64,000 nt of DNA from Toxoplasma gondii ME49 (GCF_000006565.2 NC_031480.1:2887529-2951528); one strand, 5' to 3'; counted from the first letter of the stretch, positions 12,017 to 25,485 are shown. Program-made: numbers and translations. Notes: a model not told the origin generated them from the sequence alone.

Positions 12017-15000
12017 ATGTCAGGCGATTCCGCCGGTTTCGAGGTCGGCACCGTGAGCTCGGCTGACCTCGCAAGACACCTCAAATTGCTCCGGAATGAT
12101 CTAGTAAGAACACCTCTTCTGGATAGCAAGGCTGTCGTACATCCCAACAACTCAAAACGAACTTGAGAACTCTGCCCCTTTGCCGTACGGGCAAGAAGTC
12201 TGCCAACTAGATACGGCATTTGCTGCAACCTACCTAGGGGGTTAGAGTCTCACCTCTGTCCACCGCGAGCCAACCCCCGCCAAGACAACGAAGGTGAACA
12301 ACCTACACTTCTCGAGTGCTGATCACATTTCACTGCACCGGAGCTGTTTCCAGGTGTCACGAGCGCCCAGGACTCGGGCATTGCATCCTGTAGTTGTCGT
12401 GCCGGTCTTTTGCTTTCGACTGACGCCTCACGCCTCCCCTCACTCCTCGTCTTTGTGTCGTCGGTGTCTTCAGTTTCGCCGATGTCGAAACCAGCAGACA
12501 GCTCGTCCAACTTCAGGGGCAGTCGCTGTCCAAGGCACGCAGTCTGATGTCCCCGGCACTGTGAACTCCTTGCGTTCTGTCATGGGAAGGATGGCTTCGG
12601 CAAGAACTCCTGCCAGCCCCTACCGGCAGAGTGCTCGTCCTTCACAGCAGCGCCTCACCTTGAGTTCCCGTGCGACAGAAGACAGTGTAGGAGGTGGTAC
12701 GTCTCATCAACATGCACGAAGTATGAGGCCTCTTACTTCTTGCCTTATCCCGGACTGCACAACTGTGGTCACCGATCTGAGTGACTCCATTCAACAGCGC
12801 ATGCGACAATGAGCGTTTAAACTTTTTGTTTGCTTGGCACTGCATGCCTGGTGACTCCTGCTGTGACTTTTTTAAACGGGAACACAGTTTCCTGGATATC
12901 CATTCCAGGGCTTTGCCTTGGGCGAAAAAACTGCCCAGCAGATCCACCCTGTATGAACTAACTCAGCTAATGAGAATTAAGTTTGATTTTCTGTACCGAA
13001 CGATCTAATCTATACGTAAATCGTGCCCACATTTGCATGCACAGGTTCGGAGGTTCCTCAGGAAAGACAAGTGACCCACAGGCTCGCGTCTTCCCGATCT
13101 GCTTCTCCGGTGGTCGACACCGGAAGCGACTCCTCTTCTACAGCGTGCCGATCCCCGAAAGGCACAGGCGTTGAGAAGAAAAAACAAACTGCTCGCAGAA
13201 GTCCACTGTCCCACCGGTCCAGCTGCTCTCCGTCGCCAAAAGAATCGGACTCGCGGGGCTCGCGGGTCGCATCGACTAAGGTGGGTCTCCTTTTGTTGTT
13301 GCGTAGAAGTGATAAAGAAGCAGGCAACGAGCTCTCACGGAAACCCAGTTACCGGGACGCTTCTGTGTGATAACAGAAAGGAAAGTCAGCACTATCCTAG
13401 AAATGTTTTCCCCACAGCAATACAAGGCAAGTAACTGCCGCTTTGCGGAATGTGGACTCGCGATACCTGGCACTCTCTACAACGAGTTTCGCCGAGGTAC
13501 GCGTTCTCCGATCTTGCAGCACACCTTGGCAATACCGGAGACGCATGTACAAACCACCTAACACCACTGGATGTTGAACCGTTGGCGTCGCCATTTTGCA
13601 CAGGCTGGGGAACGCAAGAAGACCGCGACCGAAACAGCCGTTTCAGTGCAAAGTCGAGCTCTCCAACAAAAGTTCCAGGGCTTAACGGCGAAATACTCGA
13701 ACCTTGTCCGTTTGGCCGCTGGTACGTGCAGCAAATAGGCATCGGTCTGTCAGTGTGTATGTACAGTTTGTATGTACAGTTGCGCACGACGAAAAAAATG
13801 ATTACAGAATCTTCCAAGACTGTTAGCGCTAAAAAAGGAGTCGTCGACAATGAAGAAGATAGAGCAGAGGATCTCCTGATCAGAGGAAGCATTCGTTTCT
13901 GGATCTGAATCAGTCCGTGCTTTGGATTGGCTGAGTGACCTATCCATGTAGAACGCTTGTGGCTTGAACGTGAACGCAGGCTACAAGGCAAAGGCAAAGG
14001 AGTCTGCTGAACAGCTCGACGAAGCCAAAGGGGCGAACCGAAAGGTGTTTACCTATCACGGTAGACTCTTTTGTGTATCTGATGCAGAAACGTTAGGCTT
14101 GTTATTAGAATCAAAAAACACGCGTTCTTTCCCGTTCCGCGGTGACCGAAGTAGTCGACAGAGATGGCCTTTTCGAACGGAGTCTTTACCACAAAGGAGC
14201 GGCATAGACAGCTTGACAGTAACTTCGTATAGTTCACCCTGTGGGCCCTAGACGAAAAGCATCGTTTCTTTTCATAGGTCCAAGGCCAAGACCGTCTGAG
14301 TTGGGCAGACCAACAGGACAGGTGCATCCTTGCTCGGATTGTGTAGAAAGCTGTGAATGGCCGGAGAGGCTGGCGCCACTTTTACTTTCTCATCGCTCCT
14401 GCGGGGGTGCTCTTCGTAGCTTACAGAAGATCTTGCGGCCGCTGAAGGGCTTCTGGAGCAGTTGAGGGCTAACACAGTGAGCAAGCATGACCATGATGAC
14501 GTCAAAGCGCTCTTGAGCGATGCGCAAGAGACGATCAAATCAAGGGCTGCGGAGGTGGAGTTGGTCAAAAAACAGCTCCAGGCAGAACAGCAGGAGAAAG
14601 CCAAGCTACAAGTGGCTTTGAGTGCCATGAAACGTATGTGTGTCTAGTTGGTTCTAAAATCGAGGTCACTGTCGTGTCGTGCATGTGCGGTCGCTGCCTT
14701 GAGTGTTCTCCGGCATCGCTTTTTTTCTGCCCTGATGTAGATATAGAGCCTTGTAGGCAGAGACTCTGGCGGACCCATCGACGCGCAGGGCGGTACCTCA
14801 CATGGACAAAAGGAACGGCAACAAAACCGTTCAGAAACTGTACGGACACGGGATTCGCAATGGGGTGAAATACACAGATACACCCCGGCTTAGAATGCCA
14901 TTTATTGTCAGAAAACTTTTTTCAAATATGCTTTGGTCTGGCTGTCCTCCAGAGGCAGGATCGAGAGGCCGGCGGCGAAACGGCCCGGTTAACGCAGACG

Positions 15001-18000
15001 CCGTCGATTGGGCAGAACAGCAGCAGTCGACCACTGGAATCGCACATCTCCTACGTGAACTCGAAAAGCTCCGCAGTTCTATCAAAACAAAGGGTGCGTT
15101 TTCCATGTCGACAAAGTCGTTCTGGAGTTGCAGTGCCAGTCTTCTACACGTGCGATCCGTCCCGTGTCGCGCATACACCTCATTCCGGATGAAACCTGCT
15201 GTTAATACTGAAGGCAGGCAGTTAGGTATTCAAATCAAGCTCATCTGCTGATTTCTGGTTTGCCAGTTTGGGCTTGGATTCTTGTGCTGCAGCAAAAGCG
15301 TACCTCGATTAGTCTCCTTACAAACGGCTTCTGGTGTATTGGAACTTCCCCACACAAATCCTTCACCCTTACCACTCACTCCGCCAGCGTCCACTGCAAA
15401 TGATACAATGCCGAGTTCCACCGAGACAAATCACGGACATGCCATTCAGATGTATGATTCCCGGCACACGATCTCCGTGCCTTGCCCTTTTTGGCAGCCG
15501 CGTACCCGGAGACTTTTTTACACTCCGTAATGAGCAACTGTGTGCATTCTGGACCGCCTATTACAACCTCAGATACAGAGAGGGTACATCGATAGATCAT
15601 CTAGAGCTGGCTGTGGTTACCATGCAGATCAGAGAGGACGGCAGCTTCAAGATGAGGTGTCGCAGATAAGGGAGAGTCTCGCTGTGGAACGTCGAAAAGC
15701 AGAAAAGGCTCAGCAGCAGCTCGCCTGTTTCATGCAGCGGATGGACAGCCTTCGGCGTCACCGCATTCAGACTGAGGCACGAGCGTGTCGACAAGCCCAG
15801 GCAAGCGGGGTGTTCTATGTTTCCCTTCAAACGATTCACTCCCCAGGCAGCCTCAAACTTAGTTTCTACTGCGTGCTACTGTTCTAGCAACAAGAAGCCG
15901 TGGATCTATCTGTTACATGAGCTGACGCGTGGCTTACAGTGCCCTTTCGGTGTCCTGGTCAGGAAATTGCCTCTCTCCGTGCTGAGCTGGCAAGCGAGAA
16001 GGAGAATCGACAGATACTTCTGCAGATTCTCGACCATTACGTACCGGACGTTGTTGGCGAGCTTCGGCAGCGCATGCATACGCCTTCCAGTTGTTTTCCG
16101 CCGTCACTGGACCCTCGCGGTGTCGGTCATCCCGGACAGACGGAGAAACTCAGCCCATTTGCAGCCACGAGCCCGTGCAGTAGTAGGCCGGCCTGCCGGT
16201 CTCCGAAGCCAGAGAGCGGTTGCATTGGTGTTTCCAGGCGAGAAGGAAATTCGGGTGTCTGTGCAGCTGCCGCAGAGTTCAGGTCGCTGCCTCCGTTAGT
16301 GGCCAGCAGAGAGCCGCTTCCTTCCTCACCAAGTGTGCCACGACCTATCAGCGCAACAGCGAATGCGGAAGATTGGACCGGATCTCGGGCTTCATCCCCT
16401 GATGATCGTCTTCGGCTTCTCAGAACTCGAGGACTTTTTCGGAGGTTTGCCTATGGTGACGATCCATCGGAAGGCGAGTCGGGGCCCAGTGCAGCACTGA
16501 ATCTTCTCGAACCCGTGAAAGAGCTATCTTCGGCGACTCAATTGACAGTCGAGCAAATGGCATTTGAGGAGAAGGTGTGCCGACACGACGAATCATGGGC
16601 TCGAGAAGAGAATCCGGTGCACTGGCGCAGCGCTTCGGAGGCAGGAGTCCGACCCTTGCCACCGCTTGTAGAAACGGTTCCCGCCACGGACAGTGCCTCT
16701 CTCTCCACAAAGAGGGTGCCGAGTGTCTCACTCGCAAGGCGCTTGGTAGAGACACGGCTGCCGCAGCGTGAACGGCAGAGTCCTCAGGGGGAAAGGGCTT
16801 TGCTTTTGACTAATGGAAAGGCCGAGGACGAGGAAAAGCAGGCATCTTTTTCCGGCCACAAAAGGACCGAGAAGGAAGAAGACACCAAGCAGCAAACGAC
16901 CCGAGTGTGCAGTGAGGGATCCCCAGACAAGACGCATTTCAGAGGCTCTTTTCAACCGGCGCCAGGTACTCGACAACCGACTTCTGCAACCTTGTCTCTT
17001 ACCACGCCAATGGCCCCGCCAACGCCTCACTGCCAACCCCTTTCGCCTCTCAGTCAATCCACGGAGCTTGAGAGCGGATCTTGGTATGGAGAACTGTCTG
17101 CCGACAGACAGCTTTCTCGGCAGCATTTTCGGACCGAAAAAAACGCTGTTGTTTCGTCGACAGAGACGACCAGCTGCCACGATCCCCCAAGCCATCTCGA
17201 GCTTCCTTCGTCATCCAACCTGAAGCATGCACGATGCCGCACAATGCAATCTCCGTTTCCATCCCCACACACGGAGAAAGACAAGGGAAACGCGCTCATT
17301 CGTCCATTACAACAGTTTTGCCCAACGAGAAGCAGAGCACTACAGGACTGCCATCTCAGTCATGAAGACGACTGGTGCATTCCTCAGCATACTGCAGGGT
17401 TGCATTCCGATGGTGCGGAGAATGACCATGAGGACTGGCCTTCTCAGACTGGTGCAGAGACAGCGGAGGTTCACCGAAAAGAGCGGAATAGGAATGTGCT
17501 GCAGTCCGCCGCTCGTAGTCTGCCTACGCAAGATTTCGAGCCAACGGCAGCTCTTACAAACGTATGTTGGAGTGGAACCGTTTCGGAGGGCCGGCCGCTC
17601 TTCTCGATAACACATGAATCCTCAGCAGTCTCCTGCCGTGACAGCGAAGGACGACCGAAGGTTTCTTCCTCTCAAGGGATAGCGCATTTTGAGCACTCGC
17701 CGAGAGACGGTTCTGTCGTAGGCGGACTAAATGCCCTAATGTCTTCACAGGATACAAAACGTCTGTCCTCTGACATAGGTCTTTCCAGAAGACCGCCTGC
17801 GTCTTGTTGTCTCCCCAGCCGCAGCGGCGCCGACAAACCCAAGGAAGACTGTCCAGACACACGCGCGACTCCGAAAAGTGCCGAACACGCAGAGGAGCTC
17901 TGGAACTCTGAAGGAGCCGACAAAAGACATATCCAAACTTCTGCAATCCCTTGCGGTGCTGAAACGAAGAAGCAGAGAAAGGGCGTTGAGAAACGCACAC

Positions 18001-20342
18001 CCAAGTCGTCGCGGTCTTCTGGTATGTGAAGCGATGCCCTGGCAACCCAGCGTTGAGTAGAGCAATCAGCCTACTTCCTGTGAAGAAGAAGAGTGTGTGG
18101 CTGAAACACTCCCGAGAATATGCTGCAGAAAAAGACGTGCCTGACTCTGACACCCGGTTTTCTATGAATATGGTAGCGACCTTCGCGTGCCAGTAGACAG
18201 CCCTCTGTGCTTGATTTCTGGCTGATGGAGCAGATGAACCGCGAATTTCCGCTTGTGTCCCAGCGGCGACTTCAGTGCCACAGTGTTTGTTACTGAGCGA
18301 CTACGGGAGATGAACAAAGGTGGACCGTCTCGAGCCACACCGCACTTTCGTGTCCGTCACATTGGATTCGACAAAACGTGGTTTTCCGTTGGGGTGCCCA
18401 CAGCCTCCGAGACCGGCCCAACGAAACCCCCATCTTCGTCATTGAAAAGAGGCTTGTCGGGAACCTCAAGCAGCACTTCCGGTGGCTTGACATTCCACGA
18501 ATCGAGTCGGATATCAGTCTCCTGCGATTCCCTTTCTGGATCGTCTGGCGCGGACTCAGTTGATATGGGCCTGAGCGAAGACTCCTGCTCAGCAAGTCCG
18601 GTGCTTCTGGCCGAAGCCGCGCATCCAGTTGATCCTTCTAAATGTTTGGTGACGGAGATCCGGTCAGAACCGCATGAGGAAAAGGCGGCAGCCACAGGAT
18701 GGTTCCGATCTAACGCGAATGAGCCGAGGAGCTGTCGGCGACAGCGAGGGGAGACCAATTGTCGTAGCGCCAGCGGCCTAGTGAGCTACGATCTTGCAGC
18801 CACGATTCACGGAAGATGACCTTTCTGCCTCTCCAACAAAGGGTGGTGCTAGGCAGCAAGGGGCACAGCAGTGAACACACTATCGCACCTGTGTACTACC
18901 AGATATCGAGAAGGGCGGCCGCACGCCATATTTTCTCACCGACCAGATTCACCTCAGCCAGGTTTTGGCTTCACCAGAAAGGGTCCTCGTTTGAGGTCAG
19001 GAGTAGATGTCGCCTTTGAGATTAAAGAATCCAAAGAGAACACCTGCATTCGCATGACTGAAATGTGAACTGCGGCATTACGGCTATCCCACGTCTGCTC
19101 GGTTCTAGGCGTAATATATGGAGTACTAGCTTGGTGATTCTCAATCCTGAGGCTACTGGTTGGTTAGTTGGAAAACTTGCTTTCCTCGTCGTACCTCCTC
19201 GACCGAAGAGTTCGCAGACAGTGCGACGCTGGTGACACAAGGACACGCAATACACCCGCCACGTTCGTTATTGAAACCAGAGCTTCCGCTTAAATCTCTG
19301 TGCACCGTTTGCAGAATGGGAATGATATAAAGTCTGATGTAATGCAACGGGTCCGCGCCGGCGCCGCCCGCGCCATTCAGAAACGTTGGCGCTCGTACAA
19401 AAATCGAAAGCTGGCAGCGGGAAAGAGAAATGGGCGAAACAGCGGCGAAGCATCTTCGCTCTCCCCTGCCCAGGCAACCACATTGATACAGCCGGAGGAT
19501 AGCGAATCTATGACGGATGTCCCAGGCCTACACCAATCATATCGGCTGGGTTCCGAGCAGATCATGGGGCATTCCGTAGAAGTAACAAAGGCACTTGAGT
19601 CGCAATCCGGAGACTCGTCAATCTCACCCGAAAAGCCGGAACAGAGCTTTCCATGTTCCTCCAGCAGCTGTCGGAATGTTGAACCATCAGATGACAAGGA
19701 CGCCGATTTGGCGGGACCGTCTATTGGAACGCATATTATTTTGAAGGGAAATCATGATGGTTCGGGTACGGTTCAGGACATGCGTGGGAAATGCGCGAAC
19801 TGCTGCCTGTATAGACGATTGCGCAACTACATTTGTACAGACGCCGCACTCAACGATGAGAAGAGTGTTTTTCCTTTCACAGTTTCAACATCGGGGTAAG
19901 GGGTCACACTAGGGCGATGCAAGCGAGTTGAGGGAAAGCACTCTTCAGCATTTGGAGTGGAGTGTGCAAGCGTTTGTTTTTTCCCGCAGATGCTCCGGAA
20001 TGCGGACTACAGAACGTTCGAGAAGCAGCAACCCCCCACCAGAAGGAACGAACTCTTCCTCCCTTGCCCCCTAATGACATGGCACTGGCTTTGCAGGAAG
20101 CAAAACTTCGCTGGCAAATTCAGTACTATGCCGCCATGCACAAGTATTATTCGATGCAACTACAGCAGGGCGCTATGGATCCGTCTGAAGAACCAGAAGA
20201 CAGGTTGTTACCCAGAGCATCTTTCCACGACATACTTTGTGAAGGCGTAGCTGTGGATGAAGACCCTATGCAGATGAGCATGGAAGAGCTGCTGGCGCAG
20301 TCCACCTCTGTCTTTGAAGAAACTGGGGCGCCCCATCAGTAG
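12017..20342 (+). CDS. Large coiled-coil protein with IQ motif, function unknown
   Basis: Thirteen exons fit one reading frame: 12017-12103, 12474-12696, 13045-13280, 13418-13496, 13980-14044, 14420-14633, 14953-15093, 15628-15800, 15963-18021, 18284-18780, 18853-19002, 19315-19765 and 19990-20342, giving about 1575 residues. Residues ~235-440 are heptad-rich and predicted coiled coil (for example KKQLQAEQQEKAKLQ and RAELASEKENRQ). The ~686-residue exon 9 is Ser/Pro/Thr-rich and probably disordered. Residues ~1320-1335 (AARAIQKRWRSYKNRK) form an IQ motif, which usually binds calmodulin or a centrin-like light chain. The C-terminus is acidic with a second helical stretch (LQEAKLRWQIQYYAAMHKYY). 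I do not recognise the family; a cytoskeletal or centrosome-type scaffold is an inference from architecture only. Least certain are the exon 8 donor (GC or GT) and the exon 9/10 junction. Confidence 0.7.
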
Positions 20343-21488
20343 AACGCTTAACACAGAGATAAAAGACGGGGGCACCACCTGCATGACCTGTTCGAAAAAT
20401 TCACCTTCATCCGAGTTGTACGTTTTCTGCTTTCATGTTAAACTGTCCGAAACTATGACCAGCAATCCAGCAACCGGCCTTTCTATGCCACTCCTTCCTT
20501 CACCTCTCGGTGGTGTTTGACATCGCGACATCACGCATCTCCTCAAGACCCGGCCATACATGAGGAGCATCCCTAGACGCGTGTCCACGTTTAATGACTT
20601 CTTATGCTAGCAGCAACAATGAGGTTGTGGAATAGTTCGCATGTTCGCGAGTGGTGCATTAGCCGTGTTAGGCGCTCACAGTAAACAACACTGATATTCC
20701 AGTTCCCCAAGAGAAGTTCTCTGTGATCTAAAACGCTCCAAAGGGGCTGGAGAGCGGGAGGTGTCCGGTCATGTCAAAATAATTGATGGAGTTGTTAAGG
20801 GAAAACGCCTGCAAAAGACTACAAGCTGTACGGCCTTAAAGGTTTGAGCAATGACAGCGTGTGCGTTGAGGATGACAGATAACACTCTCGCCACACATAG
20901 AAGGCCTGGTGGCACTCTGCTTGCTGCCAGTACACGTTTTCGCTAGGTCAGAAACATCAGCTCCGCAGTCTTCGCCGGATGACTTCTCCGGGTGCCGATG
21001 TAAGGCATGCTGCTGTGTACTGTACTCGGATCCGTTAATGACCTTCATCGATAACGTTTCCACTCGAAGAGCACAGGTTCTAGACGTAGGGGTTATACAG
21101 CTGAGAACGGTGGCCAACACCTCAGGCTTTTTAACTGGAGATACAAAGAAATCTGGGAACCTCAGGACAGAACTTGGCAATTCACTCTTAATGACGACGA
21201 TCCGGTGCAACGACAGCGGCGACTGTTTCCAGACAAGGCGGCAGCTGCTCTGACAATCCTGTACGACGGATTCACGATATAAGAAGGGGACCACCCTAGT
21301 AGCTTCTTGGCCGTAAAGATGTTCGTGTAGCATGCGAACAGCTTTGGAAACCAGTTCCTAGCTTTCAAATGGTAGAGTTAGGACAGCGGCTGTCGCATGC
21401 TTGGCAGATTTAGACACTGCTGCAATTTGCTTTTATTTCACGCTGATGGCCTCCATCAGGAATACTGTGTCGTACATCCAAACGCTTT
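20343..21488. other. Convergent intergenic region, 3' UTRs
   Basis: This lies between the stop of the coiled-coil gene (+) and the stop of the DHHC gene (-). Only short open frames without motifs are present (for example 20836-21333 on the minus strand). No RNA gene was seen. Confidence 0.5.
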
Positions 21489-24400
21489 TCAACAACCACA
21501 GTCGTAGTAGTCATTGTCAAAGACATTGAACGGAATTTCGTCCCCGTGGTTCCACGCAAAATTCCAGACCCTGCAAGGGGCAAAGCAACAAAAAACAGTC
21601 ACAGATTATTGGGGCAGAGTTCTCTCACGGCTTTGTTTTGTCCACGCCTCGCCGACACCCTGACGCTCACTGAGCGTTGCCCTCAGTGGCTGTAATCAAG
21701 AGGGGTCAATCACTCTGTGAGTTGTGTGCAAGTAATTATGACATCGCAGGGGCTTTCGTCGCTCGTGTACCTGTGCGTTAACTCACTTCGCTGGTGGACC
21801 CCGTCGACAGAAGAAAATCTTGGCGTTCTCTAGAAGACTCCGGAATCCCTTCCCTGTTGTCATGATGGAGCATACATTGAAGTCAGAAATAACTGGAAAG
21901 ACTCTCTACAATCTGCTGAATCGGAGTGCAGAAATGAGAAGCAAACAGACACGGTGGGCGACACGGACGTTTAGCTGTATTTCCTCCCTTCACGATGCAC
22001 CCTAGAGCTGTGACAGTGCCTTTAGGAACTAACCTCAGGTGGTCCATACCTTGGCTAAAGGGGAAGACATTCTTTGGCAAATGCTTCAAGTAACCGATGC
22101 GGCGCCGGTGCAGATGTTCCCTGCCACCAAACATTCACCACTGAGAAGGGGTACACGCCAAATGAAGAAATGACACTGAGACCAAGTCGAAGTTCAGTAA
22201 TAAAAAAAAGTTCCCTGCTGCGCTTCTAGTCGAATTGCTTACGACTCGACAACGAGAACTTGCTGCACAACGGGTAGTCCCAGCGCCAGGCACTTCTGAC
22301 TACAGCAGCCTGCATAGCCGTTTCAGATAGGCAATATAGACTGTAAATCCTAGGTGGACCTGATTACATAGCCATAACAGTATCTTTGACACCTTCTTGT
22401 CTCCTGTAACCCGGTACAGTGGCAAAACGACGGACTTCATTTGACATAGCCGTCACACGATGATGCTCTCTACGTCGAAGGCGCTCGTTCTGCAGGAAAG
22501 CTGATACGCTCTGCAAGTCGTAGGGGATATGACCTGTCACAAAACCAATGAATGCCTATCGACTTAATGAGATACCACTATGTTTTCCACTTGTGTTGCT
22601 TCCCTCACCAGGTTGTCTGGTTGGACAGCATCAAGTACGTGTGGTATGCCAGGAGTCCTGTCTGAACAACATCAAAACAAAGTAAAGCTAGGTGACACCA
22701 AACTTTACCAAGTTCTCAACTCCGCCTTCGTTACTCGAGGACACGAAAAAGTTTCAATGCCGGTGCGCGGGCTAAACTCCTTGTGTATAAGGAGACTTTC
22801 CAGGAGAATGGCCAGCCTTGCATAGTGCATGAAACAGTAATGAGACGTTGATTTTTTTCACGAAGAGTTAAAACTGAAACGACTTTTATTGTTGTGCATG
22901 GCAATGGCTCTTCAGAACACCGATCAAAATCGTGAAGGGGGGTTCGCTCTATAGGATGGGAGCGCGGTGTCCAGTCCATTCCAAGCGGACAGTGAACTGT
23001 GGTGAGGTTTTTTCTCCGGGACAGTACTTCAACTTCGCAGTGCATTGTCAGTATAATGTAACACAAGCAAGGGGGTTCAAGTTGAGGTGGCTGACGTGAC
23101 TTGCACAGAAAAATCAGTTTCTTGTCGTTGCATAGTTCGCGTTGGCTCGTTCTGCATTGAAGATCCACGCACCCGTTCTTCAGGGCCAACGCAGATGCAT
23201 TGTGTCGTCTCGACTCACGTACCAGGGCAACGGCTGTTAGGGTCATAGGCACCCACAAAAGTACTGTGAAGCAGTTACGAATTGCCCAGTCAGCTGCGCG
23301 AAACCGTCTCTGGAAGCCGCTCCAAGCCTAGACGAAGACACATATCGTGTGCAGAAGGGGTGATGTCAATAGGGATGATGTCGTCTTGACACACATCTTT
23401 ACGGGGCCATCTACGTGACGACGCTGTGTTCGAGAACACGCCTGAGCCGTCGGCTACTGCTGCCTGTAGATCTCTAAGAGAATTATACAACCTCGAGCAA
23501 TTCTTCTTGGAATTTGGAAAGAGATTCAGCCTGTCCGTTGGAGGGAAACAAGAGCCGCTGCCCTTGTCCTCGCATGGTTGGCTGTCGAGGCGCTGTGGAC
23601 CAAATGCGCAGCTGAAACGACCAAACCGTTTGAAACCGCCAATCCCGAGATCTTCGTAGGTCCTGATGTTGGGAAAATCTGGATCTCTTCTTAAAACAAA
23701 GGGTGGCGGTGAGGAATTATATTGCATGGAGTTGGATAAAGCAGTCCATACTGAAGATCATTCCGAAGATCATTCCCCGTAGTTGTTGAGGCATTTCCTT
23801 CCATGAAATGAGGAGTTTTCATAAAGTCTCACCGCTGCCGAATCCCATGTGACGGCAATTGTCTGCGAAAGGAGGAAGAGGTAAAATCGCCAGTGGTTAA
23901 ACTCTCCAACGCAGCATCCTAAAAGACGGCAATCAGATGGCATGTTGACGAGCGCGAATTCATAATGGTATTCATTTGTACGTTGAAACTCCGCCTCCCC
24001 ACTCAAGATTTGCACTCGTCCGTTTCCACTCATTCTTTGTTACGGGACGAAATCGCAGGCATTAGCTGTGGAGAAGGGACATGCATATGTGGACCGGTTT
24101 TTCAGCTTACCCAGGAAGGCGCAGTGGTGATCGTAAGTGAGAACACAGTGGTCGCACTCCTTGCAGTGTCTTGTACGGAGCGGCTGGAGTATACGACAAT
24201 CGGCGCAAAACGTGTACTTTCGCCGGTCAATCGCACATAGGCCTTGATAGTTGATGGTAAGACTGTCATGGGTTTTAACGTCAGCAGCTGTAGTTCTTTC
24301 GGACACTTCAATTCCGAAGTCAATGAGGTCGTCACCATTCTTGACACGCGCCCCTGACACCCCCCTTTCGCAGTGCGCTGCCTTCGGCTGCCTCTGCGAA

Positions 24401-25485
24401 TTCGCGGAGTCATGTAACGCCGGAGGTTTCCCTTCACGATCATCGGATGCCGTAGAGCACCGACTTTCATCTTCACACTGATAAACTGAACACGTGACTG
24501 TCTCCACCTCATGACACTTGGGCACAATAGGGGTCGCTCTCCTGGTTTTGCCTTCCCCGTCACTGTATGCCTCGGTAGAAAGCGTGTGTTGGGTAGAGAG
24601 TTCTAGACAGCTGTGACGAGTCACATTGCTTCGGTGACCGGCTGCGTCACTATCGCTTGTGGGACTGGTAATGAAGCAACTACGATCAATGGAAATACCC
24701 TCTGCGGGTACAGAAAGTGGAAAAGTCGGCGACAGGACTTCGGGATACTCTTCAGGTTTACGAATGTAACCGGGGTTGATGCCTGTCCAGATGTAGAACA
24801 CGATGGCACAAACATGCAAAGCAACCCATAGTAGACACTCGAATGCCTTATGGTCGGCAAAAGCTTGGCGACAAGAAGTGTCTTCGACATAAAGAAATGA
24901 AACAGAAAGAACGATCGCAGACAGATAGAAGAACGTACATACCGCACCGATGGCACGCACCTTCAAGCTCTTCAGTGGTTTCGAGATCGTGTAAGTGTTA
25001 GCATTGTGACTAGGAGTGTCTGGCGGAGGCGCTACATCGGCGTACTGGACAAATTCGAGCGGCCAAGAGGCGCATGTAAACGCAGACGCTTCCTGATGAA
25101 ACGTAGGCGGCTCTGAAGGTTCCTGTTCAATGTCACTTCTTTGGACACAGTCCGACAAGGGAGTCCGATCTCCCTCTGGGGCGAACTGGGAACAGCCTGT
25201 GCGCTTCTGCTGTGTCCTGGCCCGCGATGGGGAAGATGGATACGCGGGTAAGGTGCGCCAGCAGGAGGGTTCCACCTGAGGGCAAGTATGGCTATCCCTC
25301 TTCTCTGAGTCATTGTAACAGGCGCAGTGATCACAAGATGCTTTGCAGCTGGTTGAAGTTCCGCTACTAGACCCGTATACCCATATATTCTGCAACTCGA
25401 GTACTGTGGAAGCTTGTGCTCTATTTTCTTCTGCTGACGCTTCCATTCGAGTCCGGGCACGGGGCGGGGCTGCAGATGTCGTCAT
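21489..25485 (-). CDS. DHHC protein S-acyltransferase (palmitoyltransferase)
   Basis: Six minus-strand exons join in phase: 25485-24111, 23918-23833, 23309-23223, 22661-22609, 22120-22034 and 21570-21489, giving about 589 residues. Two membrane segments lie near 177-199 and 214-234. The Cys-rich domain (~424-461) contains CADC, RHCKECDHC and the catalytic DHHC at 452-455, followed by a family-typical GCCVGEFNHWRFYLF. Membrane segments 3 and 4 follow, then the TTWE motif (532-535, split by an intron) and a C-terminal NVFPF...VWNFAW stretch. The reaction is transfer of palmitate to substrate cysteines through an acyl-DHHC intermediate. The loop between membrane segment 2 and the Cys-rich domain is ~190 residues, unusually long. 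The first in-frame ATG with a purine at -3 was chosen (25485); an ATG at 25446 is an alternative. Target membrane and substrates cannot be read from sequence. Confidence 0.9.

Noticed and set aside
13450..13908. 152-codon + strand frame in the coiled-coil gene intron
   Set aside because: It overlaps exon 4 in another frame and has no splice phase that joins the neighbouring exons.
22440..22550. Minus-strand segment reading HIPYDLQSVSAFLQNE in the DHHC gene
   Set aside because: It looked like a post-TTxE motif, but its phase does not fit the exon carrying TTW, while the exon at 22120-22034 fits in phase and in family pattern.
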